NCBI GenBank assembly: GCA_011389575.1
Contig: JAABUB010000003.1
Span: 26,633-90,632, forward strand
DNA: 64,000 nt
Source: Desulfotignum sp.
GTDB lineage: Bacteria > Desulfobacterota > Desulfobacteria > Desulfobacterales > Desulfobacteraceae
Direction of reading: 5' to 3'
Shown: positions 8,832 through 20,000 of the stretch, one piece after another
Layout of the letters: each line of letters begins with the position of its first letter
How positions within the stretch are numbered: position 1 is the stretch's first letter
Position numbers and translations under genes: made by a program
The notes under the pieces: model-generated
Told to the model about the DNA's origin: nothing
What the model saw: the letters and a program-made list of their open reading frames with translations, nothing else
Databases searched by the model: none

Positions 8832-10217
8832 TCAGGGTTGATCCGGACCCAGCCTGAACAGGTGCAGGGGCAGGGGTTCGGTGGCAATCTGCTGGATTCT
8901 GCCCGGCGTGCGGGTTTTGGTCAAAATCAGGCTGTTGGCGTATTTGCCGATCTGTTTGAGATCGCCTGGCCGCAGTTGGCCGGTCCATTTGATTTCTATT
9001 GGATGGAACCCCTGCCCGTCTACATAGGCGACATCCACCTCTCCCCTGGCCTTGATGTAATACGTGGGAAAACGCCGGCGATAAAGGCCGGCCACGCAAG
9101 CTTCGACCAGCTTGCCGCATTTCTCGGGGTTCTCCAGAAAGGGTCGCAGTTGCTCGGTGAACGGATCTTTTGCCGGGTTCAGCCAGGCATTGACCGCATG
9201 CAGGATAAACGGATCCGTGAACATCACCTTGCGGGCCTTTTTGGGTGCCGCCGTCAGCTTGTCTTCCTGCAGGGCCGGCTGGACATAGACCACGTCCATG
9301 GATTCCAGCAGGCTGATGTAATCGGCCACGGTCTGGGGGTGGTCGATGGCAAGATCCTGACACAGCGCATTCCAGGTCACCTGGGAACCCAGCCGTTTCA
9401 AAACGGCTTGCAAAACCTGGCGCAGGTAATGCTCCTGCTTGTTGCGCTTGATCATATCCCCGCGGATCCAGTCACTGTAAACCGCAAAGACAGCCGGAGG
9501 AATACGGTCTTCCCCGGCCAGGGCGTTGATGGCGGTCAAAAAACCGCCGTGAACCAGGAACTTGTCAAAGGCCGCAAACAGCCGCGCCATAACCCCGGCA
9601 TCAACTTGCGGGACAGGTGCCATCAGGGCCTCATGTTCCCCAGCGGTCAGGGTCCGGGTCAGGGTGATCACCTCGTTGAAACCAAGGGGAAAAATCTGAA
9701 AATCAACCTGATCGGCCATCCCTCTTCTTCCGGGAAAACACATCCTGGCGTCTTTGATGATGACCATGTCCGAGCCGGACAGCACAAATATTACATCTTC
9801 CAAAGCGCCGCTGTCGGCAAGATATTTCACCCCCTTGTCCCAGCCGCGGATATAGGTGACCTCATCCAGAATGACAAACCGAATCCCGGCGGGTCCGGCC
9901 GGCTGCAAATGGTCTCCTATCAGGCGAACCAAGGCATGCTGGTCGTCGATCAATTCCCCGCTGAAAAAGGCAATGGCATGGGGATGGACACCACTTTTCA
10001 GAAGATGAGCCATCCATTGCTTTAACAGGGTGGTTTTGCCGACCTGGCGGCCGCCGCTGACCGTGTAAATGCCGGGCACTTGAACCGGCAGCCCAAGGAT
10101 CAGGGGAAACTCCCATACCATGGGCTGACGGCTCAGAACCTTCAAATGCGGATCCTGGGAAAAGAACTGGTCCGGGCTTTCCAGGTGCAGGTTGTGGGGG
10201 GCAAAGCGAATATCCAT
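8832..10217 (-). CDS. AAA family ATPase with DUF4143-type C-terminus
   Basis: Walker A YTVSGGRQVGKTTLLKQWM; FVILDEVTYIRGWDKGVKYLAD; EVDVAYVDGQGFHPIEIKW nuclease-like end. Confidence 0.82.
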   Translation of the reverse strand: MDIRFAPHNLHLESPDQFFSQDPHLKVLSRQPMVWEFPLILGLPVQVPGIYTVSGGRQVGKTTLLKQWMAHLLKSGVHPHAIAFFSGELIDDQHALVRLIGDHLQPAGPAGIRFVILDEVTYIRGWDKGVKYLADSGALEDVIFVLSGSDMVIIKDARMCFPGRRGMADQVDFQIFPLGFNEVITLTRTLTAGEHEALMAPVPQVDAGVMARLFAAFDKFLVHGGFLTAINALAGEDRIPPAVFAVYSDWIRGDMIKRNKQEHYLRQVLQAVLKRLGSQVTWNALCQDLAIDHPQTVADYISLLESMDVVYVQPALQEDKLTAAPKKARKVMFTDPFILHAVNAWLNPAKDPFTEQLRPFLENPEKCGKLVEACVAGLYRRRFPTYYIKARGEVDVAYVDGQGFHPIEIKWTGQLRPGDLKQIGKYANSLILTKTRTPGRIQQIATEPLPLHLFRLGPDQP

Positions 10218-10233
10218 GCTGTTCTCCAGTCAC

Positions 10234-10249
10234 TGAATAAATTTATTCA
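10234..10249. promoter_or_regulatory. Perfect 16-bp palindrome TGAATAAATTTATTCA just upstream of the ATPase start
   Basis: Direct reading of cactgaataaatttattcaatg; self-reverse-complementary. Confidence 0.5.
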
Positions 10250-10412
10250 ATGCCCATTGAGTATATATGTATGCTGTTGGAAATGCAAGAGAAATGGTTT
10301 TCCCGATATTGGGCAACCGGTTGTCGTCCTTGATTTCCCATTGAAGTGCCTTGGACCGGTCAAAATCATTTGCATTTACCAGAAGATTTGTTGTTTTCAC
10401 CTGTTTTGATTT

Positions 10413-11420
10413 TTAATCGAACCGGAATGTGCCATTTTTGAACAATGCCAGGCAGGCATCCACCGCCCCTGGATCGTAGAGCACTCCCTTGTTTTGGGAA
10501 ATTTCTTCGAGCGCAATATCCACGCCAAGGGCCGGCCGATAGGGTCTGTGAGAAGACATGGCTTCCACGACATCGGCAACACAGAGAATCCGTGATTCAA
10601 GAAGAATTTCATCGCCGGACAGCCCCTGGGGATATCCGGTGCCGTTCATTTTTTCATGATGCTCCAGAACCATCCGGGCAATAGGCCAGGGAAATTCAAC
10701 ATCGGCAATGATATTATATCCGGTCGTGGCGTGGGTTTTGATCAGAGCAAACTCGATTTCGGTCAGCTTGCCCGGCTTGCTCAGGATTTCCGCAGGCACG
10801 GATATTTTTCCCAGATCATGAACCCGTCCGGCCATATGAATCCCCTCTATCAGATCTTTTCCCAGGCTCATCTCTTCGGCCATGGCCACAGCAAGGCTGG
10901 CAACCCGCTGTTGATGCCCAGCCGTGTAGGGATCTCTGGTTTCTATGGTCCGGGTCATCACCTGAATCATCCCTTCCAAAGCATTTTTCAGCCCGGCAGT
11001 GCGCTCCATCACCCTATTTTCAAGTTCCTGCCGGTAGTTGCGGTTGGTAATCTCCAGTTTCAAACGGCGCAACGCATTCTGGACATTGATGACCAGCTCG
11101 CTGTTGTGAAACGGTTTGATGATATATCCATAGGTCCCTGATTCTATGACGGCACGAGCGGTTTCAGGGTCATCTTCCCCTGTCACCATCAGAACCGCTG
11201 TGTCCGGATGGTGATCATTGATATGCCTTGCCAGATCGATGCCGGATTCATCCGGCATGTTCACGTCACACAGGGCCAGGGCCACGGCGTGGTTTTCAAG
11301 ATGATTCCTCGCCTCTTTGCCATTGGCCGCAAAAAAGCAGTTGAATCCGTGTGTTGAAAGTATCTGGCCCAGTAACCGCCGTAATTGTTCTTCATCATCC
11401 ACCACCAGTATTTTTGCCAT
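10413..11420 (-). CDS. Response regulator with HD-GYP domain (putative c-di-GMP phosphodiesterase)
   Basis: KILVVDDEEQLRRLLGQ; HQQRVASLAVAMAEEM, HDLGKISVP, HHEKMNGTGYPQGLSGDEI; ATG at MAKILV preferred. Confidence 0.9.
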   Translation of the reverse strand: MAKILVVDDEEQLRRLLGQILSTHGFNCFFAANGKEARNHLENHAVALALCDVNMPDESGIDLARHINDHHPDTAVLMVTGEDDPETARAVIESGTYGYIIKPFHNSELVINVQNALRRLKLEITNRNYRQELENRVMERTAGLKNALEGMIQVMTRTIETRDPYTAGHQQRVASLAVAMAEEMSLGKDLIEGIHMAGRVHDLGKISVPAEILSKPGKLTEIEFALIKTHATTGYNIIADVEFPWPIARMVLEHHEKMNGTGYPQGLSGDEILLESRILCVADVVEAMSSHRPYRPALGVDIALEEISQNKGVLYDPGAVDACLALFKNGTFRFD

Positions 11421-11461
11421 GTTTCTTCCCTGTTCGTCAGAAAAAAATTGTGTCGTTTTCA

Positions 11462-14284
11462 TCATTTGTTGTCCAGGGCCTGCCGCACTGTGGCGGCCAG
11501 TGCCTGGATCGATAACGGCTTCTGGATGAAATGCATCCCGTTGTCCAGAACCCCCTGGCCCGCGATCACGTCCGCCGTGTATCCGGACATGAGCACCCGC
11601 TTCATATCCGGATAACGGGTGGAAATGCGATCCGCCAGTTCCCGGCCGTTCATCTCCGGCATGACCACATCCGTCAGCAGCAGACGAATTTTTCCTGCGT
11701 GTTTTTCAGCCAGAACCAGGGCATCGTCCGGACGGGTTGCGCCCAGAACCTTGTAGTTCAGGCTTTCCAGCAACCGCGTCGCCATGGCCAGAAGGGCGGG
11801 CTCATCTTCCACCACCAGGAGGGTTTCCCCCCGGCCTGTTTCAGGTTTCAGTTCCTCCGGCCCTGTTTCCCCATCCAGACCGGTCGTGTCCCGGGGGAAA
11901 TACAGTTTAAAAGTCGTTCCATGGCCCGGCTCACTGTAGGCGTAGATGAACCCCTTGTTCTGTTTCATGATGCCGTACACCATGGGCAGGCCCAGCCCCG
12001 TACCCTGGCCGACCTTTTTGGTGGTAAAAAAGGGTTCGAAAATGAGATCCAGGGTATTTTTATCCATGCCGCAGCCGTTGTCACTGACTGCCACCAGGAC
12101 ATACTCTCCCAGAGCAAACCCTTTATGTTCAGTGCAGTCGTCTGAACCCAAAACCACATTCCCGGTTTCGATATGGATTTCTCCGATTCCTTGGATGGCA
12201 TCCCGGGCATTGACACACAGGTTCACCAGAATCTGATCCATCTGGGACGGGTCGATGCAGACCTGCCACACTTCGGTTCCCGGATGCCAGAAAAGGGTGA
12301 GATCTTCCCGCAGCAGGCGCCGAAGCATCTTGAGCATGCCCTCGACAGCCGAGTTTAGGTCCAGCACCTTCGGGGAAACCGTCTGTTTCCGGGCAAAGGC
12401 CAGTAATTTTCGGGTGATCTCCGAGGTGCGCTGGGCCGCATGTTCAATCTGTTCAAAATCGGCATACCGCGGATCAGATCTATCCATTTTTATCATGGCC
12501 AGCTGAGCGGTTCCCATGATGACACTGAGCATGTTGTTGTAGTCATGGGCCACACCGCCGGCCAGCCGGCCCACGGATTCCATCTTCTGGGCCTGCTGGA
12601 ACTGGGCTGAAAGTTCCAGCTGCTCGGTGATGTCCCGCTTGACAGCCACATAGTTGATGATGTTGCCGGCACCATCGTGCACCGGGGAAATGGTTGCCTC
12701 TTCTGTAAATTGTCTGCCGTCCTTGCGTTTGTTGATCATGCGGCCCTGCCAGATGCGGCCGCTGGTGATCTTTTTCCACAGCTGCTGATAAAACGCCTCG
12801 TCCTGTTCACCGCTGTTGAGAATGCGCGGGTTCCGGCCGAGAACTTCGGTCCGGGAATATCCGGTCACTGTTTCAAAGGCAGGGTTGACATACTGGATCG
12901 TGCCGTCCGGATCCGTGATCACGATGGTTTCCCCGGCCTGCTCCACGGCCAGGGTCACCTTCGAAAGTTCGGCCTCCCTGGCCTCTCTGGTCTGTACTTC
13001 CGCTTTCAGGTCCTCCAGGATGCGGCTTGTTTTGCGGTAGTTTTTTTGCAATTGTTCATTTGCCTGCTGCAGGGCATCATAGTTTTTTTTGGATCGGGTG
13101 ATATCCTGAAAACTGCCCTGAACCTTTACGATGTGACCGGTATTGTCCCTGACCGCCTCCCCCGTGGTTCTGACCCAGACGCGCTTGCCGGTCCGGGAGA
13201 TGATCTCCATGCGTTCATCATAGGGGATTCCTTTTTGAACACAATCCGTGAAAACCCGCTGGATTTTTTCCTGCCATTCAGGGGCATAGAACTGGATTCC
13301 TTCGGAGACAGCAGGCGCATGACCCCGGGGCATCTCATGGATATCGGCAACCGCATCCGACCATGTCATGGTATTTGTGCCCAGGTCAACGCTCCAGCCG
13401 CCGAATCGGGCGGTTTTCCCTGCAATTTTGAGCAGGGCGTAGCTGGCCTCCAGTTCTTTTTGTGCGGCTTTTCGTTCGGTGATGTCATGGATGATTGAGT
13501 GCAGCAGGTCTTTACCGGCGGATTCGATCCTGGAGCTGTAGACAGCCACATCCCGGACCGATCCGTCAGCCATGCGGTGCCTGAATTCAAAAAAGGTCTG
13601 TTTTCCTGTGCGCGTGTCTTCCATCCTGGCCTTCACCTGCTCGGGCGGGAGCGTGTTGATATCCATCATCTTCATCCGGCACAGTTCATCCCGGGACCAG
13701 CCGTAAAAGAATGCGGCAGCCTCGTTGGCATCAACGATACGGCCGTCGAAGGGATCGACCACCAGTTTCACTGCCGTGTGTTTTTCAAATAAATTACGAA
13801 ACAGGGCCTCTTTGGCCTGCAGTGCCTGTGTCCGTTCGGCCACCCGGGCTTCCAATTGTGCCTTTTCGGTCTGCAGGCGGCGGTTGGCCTGCTTGACCTT
13901 GGCCATGGCCCGGATCTGGGCGGTCAGTTCCAATGGTTCCAGGGGTTTGGTCAGAAATCCCTCGGCACCTGTCTCCAACGCTTTGACCCGGCTGGCTGCG
14001 TCGGTTTTAAGGGCTGTGAGAAAAACCACGGGAATATCCTTGAGCGGCTCATCCGCCTTGAGCCGGCGGCATACCTCAAACCCGTCCATGCCGGGCATGA
14101 CAATATCCAACAGGATCACGTCCGGGTCTTGGGCAGTGGCCAGTGCAATCCCGTCCGGCCCGTTTGTGGCTGTCAGAACCCGGGTTTGGGGAAGGGCATC
14201 CCGCACCACGGCGCTGAGGGTGGTCAAATTGTCCGGTTTGTCGTCAATGGCCAGGAGCGTGATGATGATGTCACTGGTTTCCAT
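11462..14284 (-). CDS. Hybrid sensor kinase: receiver, PAS repeats, HisKA/HATPase, C-terminal receiver
   Basis: LLAIDDKPDNLTTL; AQKMESVGRLAGGVAHDYNNMLSVIMG; GTGLGLPMVYGIMKQNKGFI; TLLVVEDEPALLAMATRLL. Confidence 0.88.
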   Translation of the reverse strand: METSDIIITLLAIDDKPDNLTTLSAVVRDALPQTRVLTATNGPDGIALATAQDPDVILLDIVMPGMDGFEVCRRLKADEPLKDIPVVFLTALKTDAASRVKALETGAEGFLTKPLEPLELTAQIRAMAKVKQANRRLQTEKAQLEARVAERTQALQAKEALFRNLFEKHTAVKLVVDPFDGRIVDANEAAAFFYGWSRDELCRMKMMDINTLPPEQVKARMEDTRTGKQTFFEFRHRMADGSVRDVAVYSSRIESAGKDLLHSIIHDITERKAAQKELEASYALLKIAGKTARFGGWSVDLGTNTMTWSDAVADIHEMPRGHAPAVSEGIQFYAPEWQEKIQRVFTDCVQKGIPYDERMEIISRTGKRVWVRTTGEAVRDNTGHIVKVQGSFQDITRSKKNYDALQQANEQLQKNYRKTSRILEDLKAEVQTREAREAELSKVTLAVEQAGETIVITDPDGTIQYVNPAFETVTGYSRTEVLGRNPRILNSGEQDEAFYQQLWKKITSGRIWQGRMINKRKDGRQFTEEATISPVHDGAGNIINYVAVKRDITEQLELSAQFQQAQKMESVGRLAGGVAHDYNNMLSVIMGTAQLAMIKMDRSDPRYADFEQIEHAAQRTSEITRKLLAFARKQTVSPKVLDLNSAVEGMLKMLRRLLREDLTLFWHPGTEVWQVCIDPSQMDQILVNLCVNARDAIQGIGEIHIETGNVVLGSDDCTEHKGFALGEYVLVAVSDNGCGMDKNTLDLIFEPFFTTKKVGQGTGLGLPMVYGIMKQNKGFIYAYSEPGHGTTFKLYFPRDTTGLDGETGPEELKPETGRGETLLVVEDEPALLAMATRLLESLNYKVLGATRPDDALVLAEKHAGKIRLLLTDVVMPEMNGRELADRISTRYPDMKRVLMSGYTADVIAGQGVLDNGMHFIQKPLSIQALAATVRQALDNK

Positions 14285-17039
14285 ACAGCACCTTTTCAAT
14301 CGTTGTTTTGAGCATTTGCGCATCAATGGGTTTGGAGACATAGCCGTCAAATCCCCGGGACAGAATGGTCTCCTGGTCGCCTTTCATGGCGCTGGCCGTG
14401 ACGGCCACCACGGGGATGTCCCGGAGGTCTTCATCTTCCCGGATGGCGGCCAGGGCCGCATATCCGTCCATGACCGGCAGGGCCAGGTCCATCAGGATCA
14501 GGTCGGGCCGATCCTGTCTGGCCTGTGCCACCCCGGCTTTTCCGTTCCGGGCTTCGACCACGGTGCAGGTTTCTTGCAGCAGGGCCTGCAGGGTGCGCAG
14601 GTTGTCCGGGTTGTCCTCCACCACCAGGATTTTGGGTTTTCCAGATACCGTCCGGCGGCGGATGGGGGGCCGCTTGCCCGGGTTTGCATCCGCCGGCGGC
14701 GCGACCATTCCGGCGACAGAGGCCAGCAGGTCTTTGCGGCGGATGTCGCCCTTGCGGATCAACTGGTAAATATGGTTGTGCCGGAGAAACCCCAGTTCCT
14801 CCCGGGTCACCTGCCGGGCCGCCAGAATGAGCACGGGCAGTTTTTCGGTCCGGGCCGTGCCCCGGATCTCCTTGAGCACGGCAAACCCGTCCATCTCCGG
14901 CATCATCAAATCGAGGATCACGGCATCGGGAACCTCCTCTTGGATTCGGGCCAGGGCCTCGATGCCGTTTTTCGCCGTTCGGATGTCATACCCCTGTTCG
15001 GCAAGCATCTCGGTCATCTGGATCACGATGGCTTCGGAATCTTCCACCAGCAGGATCCGGTGGCCGGCCGGCCCGGTTTGCCCGGATGGCTGGGCAGCCG
15101 GCCGCGGGGGTTTTGGATACGCATCCGCTGCCTCTTTTTTTGGCAGGGAAAGACGCAGGGGCAGGCGCAGGGTAAAGGTCGAGCCCTGTTTGGGCGTGCT
15201 TTCCACAAAGATGTCTCCCCCCAGCATTCGGGCGTATTTGCGGGCAATGGCCAGGCCCAGGCCGGTGCCGGCATAGGGACGTGACGTGCTGTCGTCCACC
15301 TGATGAAATTCATCGAAAATACAGGCAAGCTCACTGTTGGAAATACCGATGCCCGAGTCAATGACACAGATATCCAGCCCGTCGTTCTGATGCCGGGCCG
15401 TGATCTCCACGGATCCGGTTTGAGTGAACTTCACGGCATTGCCTGCCAGATTTTGAAGGATATGCCGCACTTTTTCAGGGTCGCTGAACAGCGGGGGAAG
15501 GTCTGCTTCCACTCGGTTGATCAGGTCAATATTTTTCTCTTGGGCCAGGGGGTCGAGCATCTCAACTACCGTGTCTGTCAGTTTCCGGATGGCAAAGGTG
15601 TCAGGGGTGATTTCCTCCCGGCCCGCCTCGATGCGGGACAGGTCGAGAATGTCGTTGATCAGGGAGAGCAGATGTTTTTCGTTGCGCTCGATGATCTCCA
15701 GGTACCCGTGTTCCTCTTCAGGGATTGTGCTGCCCAGGCGCCTGGCCAGCACCCCGGACAGGGCGATGACCGAGTTGAGGGGGGTGCGCAGCTCGTGGCT
15801 CATATTGGCCAGAAATATAGACTTGAGCCGGCTGGCATGTTCCAGTTCCCGGCTCTGGGTCTCCAGCTCGGCATTCATCTCGGTGAGTTCGCTGGTCTGG
15901 GTTTCCAGCCGGTCGGCCAGCTCCTGGATCTGACGGTACAGGAGCATCCCGTTTAGCCGGGCCGTGATGATGGGCAGAACATCGGTGATCAGCCGGAGGG
16001 CTTTGTGTTCATAGGGGCGGATACCGGCCAGGGAGATCACCGCCACCGGGGTTTCTTCGGCAAGCACGGGTATGGTGATGATCTCCCGGGGTCTGAACTC
16101 CCCGGTCACGGCGGAAAAGGTGAGGCAGGTGTCGTCAGGGATGGCCGTGATATGCTGGACCTGCCCGCTGGCCAGGGCGCTTCCGAATTCCCCTTCCAGG
16201 GTGTCTTTGGAAAACGCGGTCCGGCCGCCGGCGGTGAGACCGATGGATTCGAACATCTCAAAAGCGGCCTGATCGGCAGTGAGCAGATACACGGCCCCGA
16301 TCTGGGAGCCGGTATGGTTCATGAGCTGGGAGAGCAGTTTCCGGCAAAAGGTTTTTGCGTCTGTTTCGGTAAACAGGATGCCCACAAGGGATGCTGTATG
16401 ATCATTGATCTCCATCTCAACCTGAAGGGTTTGTGCCATGTCATCAAAAGCGGCCCCCACGGTTCCGAATTCGTTGGTTGAATCAATGCTGCACCGGACG
16501 GCAAAATCTCCTTCCCGGACCCGGTCTGCGGCATTGGCGATCTGTGTGAGAGGCATTCGAATCCATTTGACCAGAAAAATGGAAATGATCAGGGTGAACA
16601 ACAGACAGGCAGTGACATACAGGTAGAACCGTTGATCCAGACGGGTTTTCCGTTCCGAGGCATCCTTGAATAGCTTGTCGGCCTCGTTCCGGGCAAACGC
16701 GTTCACCGTGGCGGTAAACAAATATATTTTCCGGGCCTGGGCCCCGCCGATCCCGGCCGGTTTGGTGCGGTCGGCCGCTTCCTGCACCTTTCCCTGGTGC
16801 AGGCGCCGAATGGTTTCTTCCCGGATGGTGTTCCATTTCACAAACTCGTTACGCAGGCCGGCGATATCTTCAGCCGGCCCGAGGTAAAACCCGGCCATGA
16901 CATCGAGCCGTTGAAACGCGTCTGTCAATGCACCTGTCCAGAAAAGACGGGTCATGGCTGGAGGTATCCAGCCCGTGCATCCGGTCCATGGTCTGGATGA
17001 TCGCATCCACCAGGATGTGGGGTCTGTAGGGCTGGTCAT
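14271..17039 (-). CDS. HAMP/GAF hybrid histidine kinase with two C-terminal receivers; 5' end disrupted (see findings)
   Basis: HAMP-like WIRMPLTQIANAADRVREGDF; MSHELRTPLNSVIALSGVL; LVEDSEAIVIQMTEML and KILVVEDNPDNLRTL receivers. Confidence 0.82.
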   Translation of the reverse strand: MTSPTDPTSWWMRSSRPWTGCTGWIPPAMTRLFWTGALTDAFQRLDVMAGFYLGPAEDIAGLRNEFVKWNTIREETIRRLHQGKVQEAADRTKPAGIGGAQARKIYLFTATVNAFARNEADKLFKDASERKTRLDQRFYLYVTACLLFTLIISIFLVKWIRMPLTQIANAADRVREGDFAVRCSIDSTNEFGTVGAAFDDMAQTLQVEMEINDHTASLVGILFTETDAKTFCRKLLSQLMNHTGSQIGAVYLLTADQAAFEMFESIGLTAGGRTAFSKDTLEGEFGSALASGQVQHITAIPDDTCLTFSAVTGEFRPREIITIPVLAEETPVAVISLAGIRPYEHKALRLITDVLPIITARLNGMLLYRQIQELADRLETQTSELTEMNAELETQSRELEHASRLKSIFLANMSHELRTPLNSVIALSGVLARRLGSTIPEEEHGYLEIIERNEKHLLSLINDILDLSRIEAGREEITPDTFAIRKLTDTVVEMLDPLAQEKNIDLINRVEADLPPLFSDPEKVRHILQNLAGNAVKFTQTGSVEITARHQNDGLDICVIDSGIGISNSELACIFDEFHQVDDSTSRPYAGTGLGLAIARKYARMLGGDIFVESTPKQGSTFTLRLPLRLSLPKKEAADAYPKPPRPAAQPSGQTGPAGHRILLVEDSEAIVIQMTEMLAEQGYDIRTAKNGIEALARIQEEVPDAVILDLMMPEMDGFAVLKEIRGTARTEKLPVLILAARQVTREELGFLRHNHIYQLIRKGDIRRKDLLASVAGMVAPPADANPGKRPPIRRRTVSGKPKILVVEDNPDNLRTLQALLQETCTVVEARNGKAGVAQARQDRPDLILMDLALPVMDGYAALAAIREDEDLRDIPVVAVTASAMKGDQETILSRGFDGYVSKPIDAQMLKTTIEKVLYGNQ

Positions 17040-17087
17040 GGGTTGCTCCCGTCATGGGCTGTATTTGTCTCCAAAAAAAGGGTGGCT

Positions 17088-20000
17088 TCAGGGATTGTCC
17101 AGGACTTGCCGCACGGTGGCGGCCAGCGCATGGATCGATAACGGCTTTTGAATAAAATGCATCCCTTTGTCCAGAACCCCCTGGTGGGCAATCACATTGG
17201 CCGTGTAACCAGACATGAACACCCGTTTCAGATCCGGATACAGGGCCAAAAGCCGGTCCGCCAGCTCCCGGCCGTTCATATCCGGCATGACCACATCCGT
17301 CAGCAGCAAATGAATCTTTCCTGGATGTGTTTTTGCCAATCGAAGGGCATCATCCGGGTGGGATGCGCTCAGAACAGTGTAACCCAGGGTTTCCAGCAAC
17401 CGTGTGGCCAGTTTCAGAAGGGCGGATTCATCCTCCACCACCAGGATGGTCTCTCCCCGGCCTGCATCAGGGTGTGGTATGTCAGCCACTGTTTTTTCAA
17501 CGATGCCGGTCCTGTCACGGGCAAAATACAGTTTAAGGGTCGTTCCCCGGCCCGGTTCACTGTAGACGTTGACGAACCCCTTGTTCTGTTTCACGATGCC
17601 GTACACCATGGCCAGGCCCAGGCCGCTGCCCTGGCCCACCTGCTTGGTGGTGAAAAAGGGTTCGAACATCTGATCCAGCGTATTTTTGTCCATGCCGCAG
17701 CCGTTGTCGCTGACTGCCAGCATCACAAACTCCCCTGGAACAAATCCGTTGTGATCGGCGCAGTAATCTTGATCAAACACCCTGTTCCCCGTCTCGATGG
17801 TGATCTCACCGGTCCCGTCAATGGCATCCCGGGCATTGACACACAGGTTCATCAGGACCTGGTCCACCTGGGACGGGTCGATTTTCACCTGCCACACCCC
17901 GGTTCCCGGTTGCCAGGAAAGGGTGAGGTCTTCCCGCAGCAGGCGCCGCAGCATTTTGAGCATGCCTTCGACAGCCGAATTCAGGTCCAGTACCTTCGGG
18001 GAAACCGTTTGTTTCCGGGCAAACCCCAGTAGTTTGCGGGTGATATCCACGGAGCGCTGGGCCGCCTTGTCGATCTCCTTCAGATCGGCGTGCAGCCGAT
18101 CCGCAGCGCCCACTTTTCCCATGGCCAGCTGGGTGTACCCGATGATGATGCTGAGCATGTTGTTGTAGTCATGGGCCACGCCGCCGGCCAGCCGGCCCAC
18201 GGATTCCATTTTCTGGGCCTGCTGGAACTGGGCCGCCAGAGCCTTCTGTGCGGTGATGTCCTCTCCCACGGACAGGATCATCCAAAATGCATTGTTTTCC
18301 GTGAGCACGGCGTTGTGCCACTTGATCAGCCGCAGTTCTCCGGATTTGGTAACAATTTCGTTTTCAAACTGATGATCCATCAGCTGGTTGTCCACGATCT
18401 CGTTCCAGGTTTGATACAGAATTTCCTGGTTCTCTTGGGGAATGAACAGGGATATCCACTCCTTACCGATAACCTCTTGGGCCGTATACCCGGTCAGCCG
18501 TTCCGCAAACTTGTTGAAAACCGCAATTTTCGCGTTTTCCTGCAACCCCAGGATGATGTTCGGCGCATTGTCGATGATTTTCCGGGACCATTCCTTTTCC
18601 TGCCGCAGGGCGGTTTCACGTAATATGCGATCCGTTTCCTTCCACACCCCGTCCATGAGCAGCCTGAGCTGGAGCACATCACTCGGGTCATAATCGGTTT
18701 CCTTGTTGGCAACGCCCACCACGGCAACGATTTTTTCTCCGCTGAAAACAGGCACGGTCAGAAACTTGTTCAAAGGTGCGTGGCCATCTGGAAAGCCTTT
18801 CTTGAGCGGATGGGGTGCCTGAAAATCGTTTATCAGGATCGCTTTGCGCTGGCGCACGGCCTCGCCCCAGATGCCGGTGTTTTCCAGTTGGTAAACAATT
18901 TGCGGTTCCGTGACGGCGCACACGTTCATGACCCCTTTGGACCAGGTGTTGAGGGTGAATTCCCGGTTTTTTTCATTGTAAAAATAGATGTATCCGAGCC
19001 TGCTTTCCGTCAGCTGGATGGCCTCGTCCAGGGCGTAATCCAAAAACCCCTGCACGCTCGAAGATTGATGCTGGAGGATGCGTATCAGACTCTGCAGGCG
19101 GGTTTCGTTGTCCCGGATTTGCTCTTCCGCCTTCTTTCGCTCGGTGATGTCGGTAAACACCGTTGAAAAAAAACCCGGCTTGGGTCGGCCCACGGTGATA
19201 TGCAGGTGTTTTTGAATGGGTTCAAACCAGGTCTCGAATTCCGCGGGTTCACCTGTTTCGGCAACCCTGCTGTGAACATCGAGAAAAGGGGCCTGTCCAA
19301 GGCCGTAAAGCACTGAAGCCAGAGATCCGACAGCATCCTGGCGCCGGATTCCCGTGATGCGTTCATAGGCCGGATTGACATCTATTATCCGGTAATCCAC
19401 TGCCCGGCCGTTCTCGTAAACAATTTCATCCATGCAACTGGCCGCCGCCATGTTTTCGAACAGTGCGCGATACCTTGACTCGCTCTCGCGCTGCTGTTCT
19501 TCAGTGGCTGTCAGCTGCTGATTTGCGGCCAGCAGCTGCTGTTCGCCGGCGCGCAAGGCCTGGATGGATTGCTCACGCTCGATGATGGCCCCCAGGTATG
19601 CGGCGGCCTTTTCCAGGCGGGTTTTGGCGTAATCGATCACGAACGGCGGTCTGCTGGCATAGGCCCGGGCCTGCCTGCGCAAATCTGCCAGCGGCACTTT
19701 GAATTGCCTGGAAAGCACGCCAAGTGTGTTTTCATCTGTGGGCGGATCACCATATCCGAAGTTGATCGACCCCACAATGTCGCCGCCGGCCCAGACCGGC
19801 ACTGCGTAGAGACGGATACCCCCGCTGCATGCAATATCCACGGCCTGCCCCGTCTCCATGGATTGCAGGGAGGCGTTCTTCCAGCAGGATTCATGGCACA
19901 GCCATTTTCCGCTCTGCAACGCTTCCCGGTTGTCATCTGTGCTGCACAACCTGCGCGAGGCCGCGTCCATCATCTGGCACCAGCCCGAGGAGAACAAACC

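Noticed and set aside
8838-10025. 395-aa plus-strand ORF opposite the AAA ATPase
   Set aside because: Antisense to a clearly coding ATPase; no domain seen
13725-15284. 519-aa plus-strand ORF opposite the hybrid kinases
   Set aside because: Shadow ORF in GC-rich coding DNA; low-complexity Arg/Ser/Gly composition, no recognisable domain, fully antisense to strong kinase coding
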